Shown: positions 1 through 10,868 of the stretch, one piece after another
Numbering within the stretch: position 1 is the first letter of the stretch
Layout of the letters: each line of letters opens with the position of its first letter
Assembly (NCBI GenBank): GCA_902783375.1
Contig: CACZQN010000040.1
Span: forward strand, 1 to 41,937
Source: an uncultured Lachnospiraceae bacterium
GTDB lineage: Bacteria > Bacillota > Clostridia > Lachnospirales > Lachnospiraceae
Direction of reading: 5' to 3'
Length of the DNA stretch: 41,937 nt
The notes under the pieces: model-generated
What the model was told of the DNA's origin: nothing
Databases searched by the model: none
The model's input: the letters and a program-made list of their open reading frames with translations, nothing else
Translations under genes and position numbers: made by a program

Positions 1-275
1 AGACGGTACGGTCATCACTGGAGGCAAAAGTTCCTGCGGTGATGCGCAGAAGCTCATGTGTCTATGCGGACCTGCTTCAGATGCGGAGAGCATCATAGCA
101 GGGAAAGCAGACACAGGCAGATGACTGCGGACTACCTGATGAGTGGGGTTATGGAGTGCAAGCGATATAGCTATTGCCCTTACGGGCGTCTAATCTTCAG
201 GCGTATCCGTTGTTATCCAGTCTGGCCGCCTAAAGCGGCGTAAGAAGCTCGTGTTTTTAAACATGAGAGTTTCAC
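1..275 (+). mobile_element. Right-end remnant of an IS200/IS605-type (TnpB-carrying) element
   Basis: The segment ends in a hairpin, CTCGTG / CATGAG around a TTTTTAAA loop (248-266), followed by AGTTTCAC. This strongly resembles the subterminal palindrome and right end of IS200/IS605-family elements. Upstream are further small stem-loops (GCCC-TTAC-GGGC at 177-188 and GCCGC-CTAAA-GCGGC-type pairing near 225-239), as expected where the omega RNA of TnpB elements overlaps the 3' end. An open frame entering at position 2 and stopping at 122-124 reads like the variable tail that follows the TnpB zinc ribbon (it contains GKSSCGD), but the catalytic domain lies outside the window. Immediately to the right begins an interrupted response-regulator fragment, so the element appears to have inserted into that gene. 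The family is inferred from the end structure; a shorter non-autonomous relative is possible. Confidence 0.55.
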
Positions 276-776
276 ACCAAGGGCGTACTCTCTGTACAGG
301 ACGCCTATGATGCAATGGACGGGACGATCTTCGATCTGATCATCTCGGACATCATGATGCCGGGGATCGACGGTTCCTTCAACCTCTGTGATGTCAGAGA
401 CCTCGCAGCCGGCACGATCGCTGCCGCCGACCGCGGCCGGAAGGGTGAGTGCTACATTCTCGGCAACGAGGCGGTATCCTTTAAGGAATTTGCCCAGATG
501 GTCTCCGAGGAGGCCGGCATCGCAGGCATCCGGCATTTCCTGCCGCTCGGTATGGCAAGTGCCATGGCAAAAGTGATGGAGAGAACGGCAAAAGCCCAGG
601 GCAAGAAACCGCTCATGACCTCCTTCTCGATCTACAACCTCGCACGGAACAATGAATTTGACTCCTCCAAGGCAAAGGAGGAACTTGGTTATACGACCCG
701 CTCCTACAAAGAGACAATCCATGATGAGATCGCCTGGCTGAAAGAAACCGGGAAGATCGGAAAGAAGGTGGCGTGA
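276..776 (+). pseudogene. Chimeric remnant: response-regulator receiver fragment joined to an epimerase C-terminus
   Basis: One frame is open from the IS end through to the TGA at 774-776. Codons up to about 374 encode the middle of a CheY-like receiver domain: FDLIISDIMMPGIDG, with the phospho-acceptor Asp codon at 348-350. The reading then changes abruptly to SFNLCDVRDLAAG and continues as the C-terminal third of an extended short-chain dehydrogenase/NAD-dependent epimerase of the dihydroflavonol-reductase type. Both parts are incomplete: the receiver lacks its first strands and everything after the Asp loop, and the epimerase lacks its nucleotide-binding half. An apparent start at 315 would give 153 residues, but no convincing ribosome site precedes it. 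The join keeps the frame, so a chimeric product is formally possible, but I read it as a deletion scar. It ends in ATGA overlap with the next gene remnant. Confidence 0.75.
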
Positions 777-1311
777 TGAAGGCAAATCAGGAGAAGAAAG
801 TCTGTGTCATCACAGGAGGCGGCAGCGGGATGGGCCTCGCAGCTGCGCTCCAGATGCCGAAGGATAAGATCATCATCGTATCCGGAAGAACACTGAAGAA
901 GCTCGAAAATGCAGTGGATATGCTGACCAACAACGGGCAGGAAGCTTATGCTTTTGCCTGCGATACATCCGATAGAGAGAATGTCCGGGCACTCGCAGAA
1001 TTCGCCCGCACGAAAGGGACGATCACAAACGTCATCCATGCGGCGGGCATGTCCCCGAATATGGCAGGAAAGGCATTCGTGTCTGCTCCCTGAGTCCGGG
1101 CCTGGTCGCAACAGATATGGGAAAGCTGGAAGAAGCAAACGGTGACGGAGACTCGATGCTCCGGACAACTGCAGAAGGCAGGATGGGCACACCGGAGGAA
1201 CTGGGATTTGCGATTGCTTCCGTGGCTGATGAACGGAACGGCTATCTCGCCGGAGTCGACATCCTGGTGGACGGCGGAAGCATCAGCGGAAAACATTTTC
1301 ATGCAGCATGA
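773..1311 (+). pseudogene. Short-chain dehydrogenase/reductase with an internal deletion and frameshift
   Basis: The 5' part (773-1093) encodes an SDR N-terminus with the cofactor motif TGGGSGMG and a downstream HAAG that corresponds to the NNAG motif. Around 1060-1072 the frame is lost. The C-terminal part of an SDR resumes in another frame (GIRVCSLSPGLVATDMG, then the C-terminal GYLAGVDILVDGG), stopping at 1309-1311. The missing segment is the one that normally carries the catalytic Ser and YxxxK, roughly 80-100 residues in this family, so the enzyme should be inactive. The start overlaps the preceding stop as ATGA, so the epimerase and this gene were once translationally coupled. Confidence 0.8.
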
Positions 1312-1326
1312 TACAGATGAACCCCC

Positions 1327-1362
1327 AAAAAAATCGCACCCTGCAACAGGTGCGATTTTTTT
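1327..1362. terminator. Bidirectional rho-independent terminator
   Basis: A perfect 14-bp stem (AAAAAAATCGCACC at 1327-1340, GGTGCGATTTTTTT at 1349-1362) with an 8-nt loop. The A run on one side and the T run on the other let it serve both the plus-strand SDR remnant and the minus-strand ATP synthase operon, whose last stop is at 1384. Confidence 0.92.
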
Positions 1363-1383
1363 GTGCATATTCGATGCCCGGAT

Positions 1384-1785
1384 TTATCTTCCCACTGTTT
1401 GGATCCGGACCAGTGCCCTGTAAAGCTTTGCTTCCGCCCGGACACGTTCCTGCTCGGACTTTGCTTTTTCGATCCGTTCTTCCGCGACCTGTTTTGCCTT
1501 GTTGGCGCGCTCGAGATCGATATCGTCACTGAACTCCCAGGTTGTCGGCAGAACACGGCATTCATTATTCAGCATGGTGAGCATGCCGCCGATGCAGGCA
1601 GCACGACGCACCGTGCCATCGGCGAGGACAACCTTCGCCGTCCCCATGCCGATCGCAGTACAATAATTCGTATGATTTGCAAGGATCGCAACGTCACCGT
1701 TCTGTGTGCGGACGATGATGCGTTCGACCTCGCCTTCAAATTCCGGTCCGTCGAGAGACAGAACCTCTAGATGGAAGGTTGCCAT
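1384..1785 (-). CDS. atpC: F1Fo ATP synthase epsilon subunit
   Basis: 133 residues, normal for the epsilon subunit of the F1 central stalk. The N-terminal beta-sandwich (about residues 1-85) contains the family-typical stretches FEGEVERIIVRTQNGDVAIL and ANHTNYCTAIGMG. The C-terminal part (about 88-133) is the two-helix hairpin, rich in Glu, Lys and Ala, that can extend and inhibit ATP hydrolysis in many bacteria. It is the last gene of the atp operon, 35 bp after atpD, with a strong terminator 22 bp downstream. The start ATG follows a GGAGGTAAATGA-type ribosome site in the gap. Confidence 0.96.
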   Translation of the reverse strand: MATFHLEVLSLDGPEFEGEVERIIVRTQNGDVAILANHTNYCTAIGMGTAKVVLADGTVRRAACIGGMLTMLNNECRVLPTTWEFSDDIDLERANKAKQVAEERIEKAKSEQERVRAEAKLYRALVRIQTVGR

Positions 1786-1820
1786 TATTCATTTACCTCC
1801 ATATCGCGGGGTCCGGCCCG

Positions 1821-3347
<1,527 letters not shown>

Positions 3348-4211
3348 TTATAATTCTTCCGCACCGGCAACGATCTCGGTGATCTCCTGCGTGATGCTTG
3401 CCTGACGTGCTCTGTTGTAATTCAGGCTCAGGGTCTCGATCATCTCACTGGCATTGTCGGTCGCTGCCTCCATGGCTGTCCGGCGGGCAGCCAGTTCACT
3501 GGCCACCGATTCCGCAATAGCCCCATAGATAAGACCAGCCAGGTACTCCGGAACGATCGCATCGAAGACCTCTTCTGCATTCGGTTCATACAGAATCAGG
3601 TTGCGGTAGGTGCCTCTTGCTTCTTTGCTCTCCACAGAAAAATCTGAGAGCGGCAGGAGCGACGAGACATCCGCAGTCTGGGTCATCATCGACACAAACT
3701 CTGTGTAGCACAGAGCGATGTGCCCGAATTCCCCCTTGCGGTAACGCTCACATAGCATCTTGGCCATCTCAAAGCAGTTCGAGATCGAAACATCGGCAAC
3801 CGTCGCGTAGTTCTCCGTGATCAGGGTCTTTCCCCTGCGGGAGAAATAATCGACAGTCTTTTTCCCGATCGGCAGTACACTGTAATCCGTCCCAACCGCT
3901 TTCTGCTCAAACCGCTTGAACAGGTTTGAATTATATCCACCTGCCAGCCCTCTGTCGCCGGCAATGACCACATAGCACCACTTCTCATTCTCAGACTCAC
4001 GGGTGTAGACCGATGTGAAATCGGAGTTCCCTGCCGCGATGTCCTCCAGGGTGTCATGCAGTGTGCGGAAATACGGTTTTGCGGCGTCTGCCCGATCCTT
4101 CGCCTTGCGCAGTTTGGAAGAAGCAACCAGTTCCATCGCCTTGGTGATCTGCATGGTATTCTGAATGCTCTTGATCCGAAGCTTGACAGCTTTCATATTC
4201 GCTGCAGCCAT
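3348..4211 (-). CDS. atpG: F1Fo ATP synthase gamma subunit
   Basis: 287 residues, normal length for the rotating central-stalk gamma subunit. The N-terminal helix has the conserved run RIKSIQNTMQITKAMELVAS followed by KLRKAKDRA. The C-terminal helix ends the protein with SEMIETLSLNYNRARQASITQEI and TEIVAGAEEL; the two helices form the coiled coil inside the alpha3beta3 head. The middle domain contains AGDRGLAGGYNSNL. A few extra residues (MAAAN) precede the usual MKAVKLR start. It lies 28 bp downstream of atpA and is preceded by a GGAGGAATA ribosome site. Confidence 0.96.
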   Translation of the reverse strand: MAAANMKAVKLRIKSIQNTMQITKAMELVASSKLRKAKDRADAAKPYFRTLHDTLEDIAAGNSDFTSVYTRESENEKWCYVVIAGDRGLAGGYNSNLFKRFEQKAVGTDYSVLPIGKKTVDYFSRRGKTLITENYATVADVSISNCFEMAKMLCERYRKGEFGHIALCYTEFVSMMTQTADVSSLLPLSDFSVESKEARGTYRNLILYEPNAEEVFDAIVPEYLAGLIYGAIAESVASELAARRTAMEAATDNASEMIETLSLNYNRARQASITQEITEIVAGAEEL

Positions 4212-4239
4212 ACGTTATTCCTCCAGTTATCTGCGCTGA

Positions 4240-5763
<1,524 letters not shown>

Positions 5764-5778
5764 ATGCTTTCACATCCT

Positions 5779-6318
5779 TTACACGACTGTTTCATTCACT
5801 CTCTTGCGCAGTTCGGACAGATGTCCACCTACGGTACCGTCGAGCATTCTTCCGTCAAATTCCACGCGAAGTCCGCCGAGCACGCCCGGATCGACCTTCT
5901 CTGTCAGAATGACGGTCTTGCCGCTCTCTGCCTGCAGTTTCTTCGTGAGCGCCGCTTTCTGCTCTTCTGTGAGTGGAATAGCACTGACGACGATTCCTCT
6001 TGCAATCCCGTAATCCGCGTCGTAGCGTGCGCGGTAAGCACCCACACACTCGGAGAAATTCCGCAGCACCCCATTTTCACAGGTGAGCTTCAGGAAATTC
6101 ATCACATAAGGCTCGGCGTCCTCGCCGAAGGCCTCATCGATCAGTTTCAGACGGTCTGCCTGCGGAATCGCAGGTTCTAACAGCAAGCTGATGTAGGCTG
6201 GATTCTCTTTGAAAATGCGCTCGATCTGTTCCAGCTGCTGCATGATCGGTTCGCCGAGGTTCTCCTCCTTCGCCAGATCATACAGACTGCTTCCATACAG
6301 ACTGGCAGCTGTCTTCAT
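5779..6318 (-). CDS. atpH: F1Fo ATP synthase delta subunit
   Basis: 179 residues, standard for the delta (OSCP-type) subunit that joins F1 to the peripheral b stalk. The N-terminal domain (about 1-105) starts KTAASLYGSSLYDLAKEEN; the C-terminal region has the family-typical GIVVSAIPLTEEQKAAL and the final VDPGVLGGLRVEFDGRMLDG. Its ATG overlaps the atpF stop by 4 nt (ATGA), so the two peripheral-stalk subunits are translationally coupled. Confidence 0.95.
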   Translation of the reverse strand: MKTAASLYGSSLYDLAKEENLGEPIMQQLEQIERIFKENPAYISLLLEPAIPQADRLKLIDEAFGEDAEPYVMNFLKLTCENGVLRNFSECVGAYRARYDADYGIARGIVVSAIPLTEEQKAALTKKLQAESGKTVILTEKVDPGVLGGLRVEFDGRMLDGTVGGHLSELRKRVNETVV

Positions 6319-6821
6319 GATGCCTCTCCTACATTCTTGATAAATTCATCGATCAGCTTCTTGTGGTCTGCTTCGTTGATCTCACGCTCCACAACCTTGC
6401 CTGCGATATCCATCGCAATGCCGCCGATCTCATCTTTGACTTCGTTGATGGCTTTCTTTCTTTCCTGCGCGATGTCCGCTTCTGCTTTCTGGTGCATCCG
6501 CGTCACTTCAGCCTCTGCAGCCTGGATCATCTGGTCTGCACGGTTTTCAGCTTCCTTCTTCGCACTCTGTACGATCTGGGCAGCTTCTTCTCTCGCGCCG
6601 GCGATATTATTTTCGTATTCTTTCTTGATCGTTTCCGCTTCTTCTCTGGCTTCCTTGGCTTCCCGGATCTCCTGATCCGCCATCTGGCGGCGTTTCTCGA
6701 GAACCTCCTTGATCGGTTTGAACAGGAAACGCTTGATCAGATACATCTGGATAAACAGGTTCAGAATCTGGGCAATCAATGTCCAGGGAACGAGCGTTAC
6801 CAGAGCCTGTGTTTCATTCAT
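6315..6821 (-). CDS. atpF: F1Fo ATP synthase subunit b
   Basis: 168 residues. One N-terminal membrane helix (about 8-30, WTLIAQILNLFIQMYLIKRF) is followed by a long charged alpha helix with heptad-like EA/EE/KK patterning (about 40-140). This is the peripheral stalk that keeps F1 from rotating. Only one b gene is present, so b is presumably a homodimer. A strong AGGAGG lies about 10 nt upstream of the ATG. It lies between atpE and atpH, as expected. Confidence 0.95.
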   Translation of the reverse strand: MNETQALVTLVPWTLIAQILNLFIQMYLIKRFLFKPIKEVLEKRRQMADQEIREAKEAREEAETIKKEYENNIAGAREEAAQIVQSAKKEAENRADQMIQAAEAEVTRMHQKAEADIAQERKKAINEVKDEIGGIAMDIAGKVVEREINEADHKKLIDEFIKNVGEAS

Positions 6822-6862
6822 GTATCATATACCTCCTGGTTTGGTGGCTTAGCCTGTCTCCC

Positions 6863-7234
<372 letters not shown>

Positions 7235-7265
7235 TCACCGGACCGTTCGTTCTTTGCTGCCAGCG

Positions 7266-7318
7266 CCTGACGATCCTTCATCCAGCTGCATGAGCCTGAC
7301 GATTCTTCATCCGGCTGC
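7266..7318. repeat. Imperfect tandem direct repeat in the atpB-atpE gap
   Basis: Two 24-bp copies (7266-7289 and 7295-7318) share CCTGACGAT.CTTCATCC.GCTGC with two mismatches, a period of 29 bp. They lie in the unusually long (195 bp) untranslated gap between atpB and atpE. Function is unknown; it may affect the high translation needed for the c subunit. Confidence 0.75.
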
Positions 7319-7339
7319 CGGCGTCAGTTTCTTTCTGCG

Positions 7340-8104
7340 TCAGCCATCCGCTGCGTTCGCGATGTACATCACGGTCAGCATCGAGAAGATGAATGCCTGC
7401 ATGGCACCTGAGAACCAGTCAAAATAGACGGACAGGATTGCCGGCAGACCGACATCCAGGATCGGGATGTTGCTGAGGAACTGTCCCACAGCTCCCGGGA
7501 TCAGCCGCAGCAGTGCTGCCGATGCCAGCGCCAGTGCCCAGTAGACAAGGCCGTTGATGACGACACCGGAAAGAATATTTCCAAAGTGACGGCAGGCCAT
7601 ACTGACCGGCGTTGCAAGTTCGGAAAGAATGTTGAACGGTGTCAGGATCGCGATCGGCTGGGTGAATCCCTTGAAGTAGCCAAGGACACCGCCGGCCTTG
7701 ATCTTATTGGCCGTGATCATGGTAAATACCACGATCGCCCATGCGGCTTCTGTCGAGAGATCGGCCGTCGGGCTTCTGAGTCCGATCAGGCTGATCAGGT
7801 TCGAGATGATACTGGTGGCAAAGAGTGCTGCCACGAACGGGATCATCTTGTCGAACTTTCTCGTACCGCCGGTGTTGTTCCGGACAAAGTTCTCTGCGGT
7901 CTCGACCAGCATCTCTGCGATCGCCTGCCGCTTTGAAATGTTCGTTACCTTCAGGTTCCTCGTCAGAAAGATACATAATCCTGTGATGAGCGCCATGACG
8001 ATCCAGCTGACAACCAACGTCTCTGAGATCACAAAATCACCCAGCACCGGGATTCCGGTCGGAATTCGTAAGAATATCTTCGCACCGGTAATATCAAATT
8101 CCAT
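7340..8104 (-). CDS. atpB: F1Fo ATP synthase subunit a
   Basis: 254 residues with five to six membrane helices, the stator channel subunit. The essential stator Arg is Arg172 in ATPVSMACRHFGN, matching the conserved R-x-F-G-N motif that faces the c-ring carboxylate. Other family landmarks are FAEMLVE-like AIAEMLVETAENFV (about 61-74), GLRSPTADLSTE (109-119) and the C-terminal AFIFSMLTVMYIANA. It is 195 bp upstream of atpE. A GAGG-containing ribosome site (GGAGGAAACATAAAGCGT) precedes the ATG. Confidence 0.96.
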   Translation of the reverse strand: MEFDITGAKIFLRIPTGIPVLGDFVISETLVVSWIVMALITGLCIFLTRNLKVTNISKRQAIAEMLVETAENFVRNNTGGTRKFDKMIPFVAALFATSIISNLISLIGLRSPTADLSTEAAWAIVVFTMITANKIKAGGVLGYFKGFTQPIAILTPFNILSELATPVSMACRHFGNILSGVVINGLVYWALALASAALLRLIPGAVGQFLSNIPILDVGLPAILSVYFDWFSGAMQAFIFSMLTVMYIANAADG

Positions 8105-8188
8105 ACGCTTTATGTTTCCTCCTTTCTTCCAAGGATAATGAATCTATCATTCCATCCACAGATATGATCTGCGGAAGAATAATCTGAA

Positions 8189-8749
8189 TTAAGATTGGTT
8201 CTGTTCTGTCTGCTTCTCTGATTCCACAGAAGAGCCTTCCGCTGCGGCAGTTTCCGCATCAGACGGATCTTCGGAAGTTCCCGTCGCTGCCGCCATCATC
8301 GGATGGAAAGTCAGCCCTTCTTTGATGCCCCTCAGCTTGATGCAGATGCTTGGGAAGAACAGCGGGGCGGCGCCCGCGATCAGATTCAGTACAGGAACCA
8401 CCATGCACAGCACAATCCAGCCAAGCTGCATCAAGGTCCGGTAACGGTAGCTGACGCCCATCATTCTTCTGGCTTTATCCAGATCTTCCGTCGCAACGAT
8501 CTTCTGCACGGTCAGTCCCATGATGAAGAAATTCGCGATTGCGATGATCGCTCCGAGAATACCACTGATGATGGCGCTGATCCCAAAATGGAAGAGATCC
8601 GGAAACACCTTCCCAAGAACGGCGTAGATCACCAGCAAGATGGCCGTTCCAACCCCTGTGGTAATGGCCACATAGGTGGTCTCTTTTTTAACACTGTCCT
8701 GTACTTTCATCTCTATTATCAGATCTTTCTGGTTCACACTATATTTCAC
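8189..8749 (-). CDS. ATP synthase subunit I-like membrane protein
   Basis: 186 residues with four predicted membrane helices (about 27-47, 57-80, 107-128 and a shorter one near 130-140) and a low-complexity acidic Ser/Glu/Gln tail (about 158-186). Position directly upstream of atpB and the helix layout fit the poorly conserved AtpI family, proposed to help c-ring assembly or cation (magnesium) supply. The reading starts with GTG at 8749, with AGAAG about 6 nt upstream; an ATG at 8710 is an alternative. Identity rests mainly on context. Confidence 0.75.
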   Translation of the reverse strand: MKYSVNQKDLIIEMKVQDSVKKETTYVAITTGVGTAILLVIYAVLGKVFPDLFHFGISAIISGILGAIIAIANFFIMGLTVQKIVATEDLDKARRMMGVSYRYRTLMQLGWIVLCMVVPVLNLIAGAAPLFFPSICIKLRGIKEGLTFHPMMAAATGTSEDPSDAETAAAEGSSVESEKQTEQNQS

Positions 8750-8777
8750 AGATGCTTCTTCTATGCCATGCCATCTT

Positions 8778-9035
8778 TCACAGATGCCTGTTATATCCTT
8801 TTTCTGTCTTTCTTTTCTTCTGCTTCTTCGTCTCTGCCAGGTACATCTTGTACGCAGTCATAAACGACGCTCCAAGTCCAAAAAGCATCCCAATGATATA
8901 AATCCATTCCGGCCAGTGGAGTCTCGACACAAGCAGATAGCACCCGCCAAGGCACATCAGAACCGGCACAATCAGGCTCAGTCCCAGCTGTCCGATCATG
9001 GTGATATACTTCATATGTTTCGACAGATCACGCAT
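8778..9035 (-). CDS. AtpZ/AtpI-family small membrane protein, first gene of the atp operon
   Basis: 85 residues with two membrane helices (about 14-35 and 42-63) separated by a short HWPEW loop, and a basic C-terminus. This matches the small AtpZ-type protein commonly encoded at the head of clostridial atp operons, which works with AtpI in Fo assembly or cation supply. The start ATG at 9035 lies 7 nt from a perfect AGGAGG. A promoter lies about 75 bp upstream, so this is the first gene of the transcript. Confidence 0.8.
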   Translation of the reverse strand: MRDLSKHMKYITMIGQLGLSLIVPVLMCLGGCYLLVSRLHWPEWIYIIGMLFGLGASFMTAYKMYLAETKKQKKRKTEKGYNRHL

Positions 9036-9107
9036 CGCTGACCTCCTGTTATTGCCCTGCACAGCTGCCTGATACCAGCATCCCGGCAGGCACAAGTCCG
9101 CTTATCT

Positions 9108-9136
9108 ATTCTACTGAACAATGCCGCCAAAGTCAA
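9108..9136 (-). promoter_or_regulatory. Promoter of the ATP synthase operon
   Basis: On the minus strand TTGACT (9131-9136) and TAGAAT (9108-9113) are separated by 17 nt, a near-consensus sigma-A promoter. Transcription should begin near 9101, leaving a leader of about 65 nt that contains a TGCCTG...CAGGCA stem (about 9067-9093). Confidence 0.8.
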
Positions 9137-9198
9137 TAAAAAACCATGTACCAGAACTCTTTTCACAGCGCATGCTGATCCAGCTTCCCAGCACCCGC

Positions 9199-9680
9199 CA
9201 GAACCGGGCTTCGTTGGTCTGAAGCCTTGACTGATCTCACTTCCAATATCCTCCAAAACCGGGTTCTGTTGCCCTGGATCTTATCTTTTCTCTCTCAGGT
9301 CAACAATTGCAAGACCTGATTTTTTCGCCTGTTGCCTCAGAACGATATTTCTGCTTTTTCGGTCACAGAAGCTGAAACAAGATCGGTATGCCAATATCAT
9401 CTGGACACTTGCTTCTGCCAGATATCATCTGATATTCCCAGATATCTCCTGCCGACAGATGACCTGAATGCTTTTTTTCCGGTTTTCGGGCAACACTCTG
9501 TTTTTTACCGCAGGAAAAAAGATCACCGAAAGAAGGCTTTATTCAATTCAGGTCAACACCCTCTTTTTCCAGGTAAAAATAAGTTCACCGAAAGAAGCAA
9601 TTCTTCTATTCAGGTCAACCAGAACAGAGCAAAAAGCGCCAGAGGATCAGGACTTCACGATGTCCTGATCCTCTGACGCT
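9199..9680. repeat. Array of alternating inverted 12-bp motifs with a 62-65 bp period (left flank)
   Basis: This is an otherwise gene-free stretch (9036-9802). A motif close to GTTGCCCGAAAx (R) and its inverse, close to ATTCAGGTCAAC or TTTTCGGGCAAC (F), alternate. Each R is followed by an F starting exactly 25 bp later, giving 37-bp units that start at 9268, 9331, 9393 (weak), 9458, 9521 and 9583. Successive units start 62-65 bp apart, with 25-28 bp between them. A further R-like copy lies at 9213, and the array ends in the perfect hairpin at 9635-9680. Units diverge too much for a CRISPR array. The arrangement is closest to REP/BIME-type mosaic repeats. The same motifs with the same 25-bp offset recur at 10869-11159. 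Confidence 0.65.
9635..9680 (-). terminator. Terminator of the PD-(D/E)XK-like gene
   Basis: A 19-bp inverted repeat with a single mismatch (9635-9653 and 9662-9680, arms CAGAGGATCAGGAC / GTCCTGATCCTCTG) and an 8-nt loop. On the minus strand it is followed by TTTTTG, a typical rho-independent terminator, about 120 bp after the stop of the gene at 9803. It lies where the next unit of the repeat array would be. Confidence 0.85.
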
Positions 9681-9802
9681 GCGACACTCTAATACTTCGT
9701 CCTTCGAAGGCTGTGCCTCTCTGATATCCCAGCTCACTGGCGCTCCGGCACCCTAAATCTGTGCCTCTCCAACACAAAATTCTTCCGAATCTCACCCTCT
9801 TC

Positions 9803-10594
9803 CTACAGCAGATATTCCCGGATCATGGCTTCTACCAGCCAGCTGTTCAGGGGCATCTGCTTTGTCTCGTATGTGACAATCAGATTCTTGCCGGGAATGT
9901 ATCCATTCCGGATGTAAGCATTGATTTTGCCGATGTTATCTTCCAGGTATTCCGGGTCATCAAGTCTCCCAAGATGTTCCCAGAAGTATTCCTTCCGGAG
10001 CCGGACATTCAGGGCAGTGAAATCCGGATGGACTTCCCCGTAACCACGAAGGTAAACCGTCTGTTCATACCGATATGGAATTCCTTCTTTGTACAGGAAC
10101 TCCGCGATGATCATCTCCGATTTTGAGCGGACCATCTCATTTCTGGTGGTTTCATGCACCTGGTGCTCCTGATATTTTTCCATCGGAGAATAGTCTTTTC
10201 CCTGCCATTCTTTTGCAAACATCTCATCTGTCTGAACCACCGGAGTGATCAGCTTTTGTCTTTCCGGATGAAGATTCCCGTAGATCTCCTCCGGTGCTTC
10301 TGAGGAAGATAATTGTTTCAGGCAGCGTTCGATGCACTTCATCTCTGCTCTTGCCTCTCTGTTCACCTTGTCCTCATACTCCTGCTGGACAATCTTTCTC
10401 GCAAGAGGCCGCTGATTTTTCAGGAGATAGGTCCCTTCTTTATCGCCTTCCCCTCGAAGATAATACCTGGGTTGCCCGTGGTTCATACTGATCCGCAGCC
10501 TTCCTTCCGGAAGATTCTTCGCCCGTCTCTTGAAGATCATTTTTCGAAGTTCTTTCTGTCGTTCTGATAGCATCCTTGTTAGTTCTTTTCTCAT
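9803..10594 (-). CDS. Orphan protein with a PD-(D/E)XK nuclease-like C-terminal domain
   Basis: 263 residues. The N-terminal part (1-150) is charged and helical, with no recognised domain. The C-terminal part (about 150-250) has the layout of a restriction-endonuclease-like fold: RSKSE with Glu160 on a helix, YRYEQTVYLRG, then HPDFTAL with Asp191, then YFWEHLG with Glu206, followed by KINAYIRNGYIPGKNLIVTYE. Glu-Asp-Glu fits the PD-(D/E)XK pattern, but the Lys normally two residues after the second acid is replaced (EHL); Lys223 could substitute. Similar WEHxG domains occur in uncharacterised clostridial proteins and helicase-associated nucleases. The start at 10594 is set by AGGAGG 7 nt upstream. 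It is a single-gene unit with its own promoter and terminator, flanked on both sides by the repeat arrays. Function is unknown. Confidence 0.75.
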   Translation of the reverse strand: MRKELTRMLSERQKELRKMIFKRRAKNLPEGRLRISMNHGQPRYYLRGEGDKEGTYLLKNQRPLARKIVQQEYEDKVNREARAEMKCIERCLKQLSSSEAPEEIYGNLHPERQKLITPVVQTDEMFAKEWQGKDYSPMEKYQEHQVHETTRNEMVRSKSEMIIAEFLYKEGIPYRYEQTVYLRGYGEVHPDFTALNVRLRKEYFWEHLGRLDDPEYLEDNIGKINAYIRNGYIPGKNLIVTYETKQMPLNSWLVEAMIREYLL

Positions 10595-10709
10595 AGACTG
10601 CCTCCTATCCAGAGAAACACGAATCCCACAGTCCGATGACAGCAGGATCCAGCCGGCTGTTGTACAAACGATCACCAATATTGAAGCGGCGCTGAAGACG
10701 CGCCTTTGA

Positions 10710-10740
10710 CACACTGCGCTCAGATAGAGCCGGCAGTGTG
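10710..10740 (-). other. Stem-loop in the long leader of the PD-(D/E)XK-like gene
   Basis: CACACTGC (10710-10717) pairs with GCAGTGTG (10733-10740). It lies in a leader of about 165 nt between the promoter and the start at 10594; the leader also holds a CAGCCGGCTG palindrome near 10653. No known riboswitch was recognised. It may be a control element or simple mRNA structure. Confidence 0.5.
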
Positions 10741-10769
10741 ACCGAATGAGAGAAATAGAAGATGGGCTC

Positions 10770-10799
10770 ATTATAGCACCTGGTCCGGAGGCAGCGCAA
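10770..10799 (-). promoter_or_regulatory. Promoter of the PD-(D/E)XK-like gene
   Basis: Minus strand: a perfect -10 TATAAT (10770-10775) preceded by TGC (extended -10), with a weaker -35 TTGCGC (10794-10799) after an 18-nt spacer. Transcription would start near 10763. Confidence 0.75.
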
Positions 10800-10868
10800 G
10801 AAGAAAACAGGTAATTTCAGGAATTCTTTTGATGTTTTGGCTCTTTTCCCTTTCCAAATAATGGATGC

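Noticed and set aside
58-243. 61-residue plus-strand frame in the IS remnant
   Set aside because: Contains structured RNA-like hairpins of the element's end and no transposase motif.
9268-9619. CRISPR array (37-bp units with 25-28 bp gaps)
   Set aside because: The units differ strongly from each other, each is internally inverted, the gaps resemble each other, and no cas gene is nearby.
9332-9676. 114-residue plus-strand open frame in the left repeat array
   Set aside because: Its sequence is the translated inverted repeats, it crosses the terminator stem, and it has no ribosome site.
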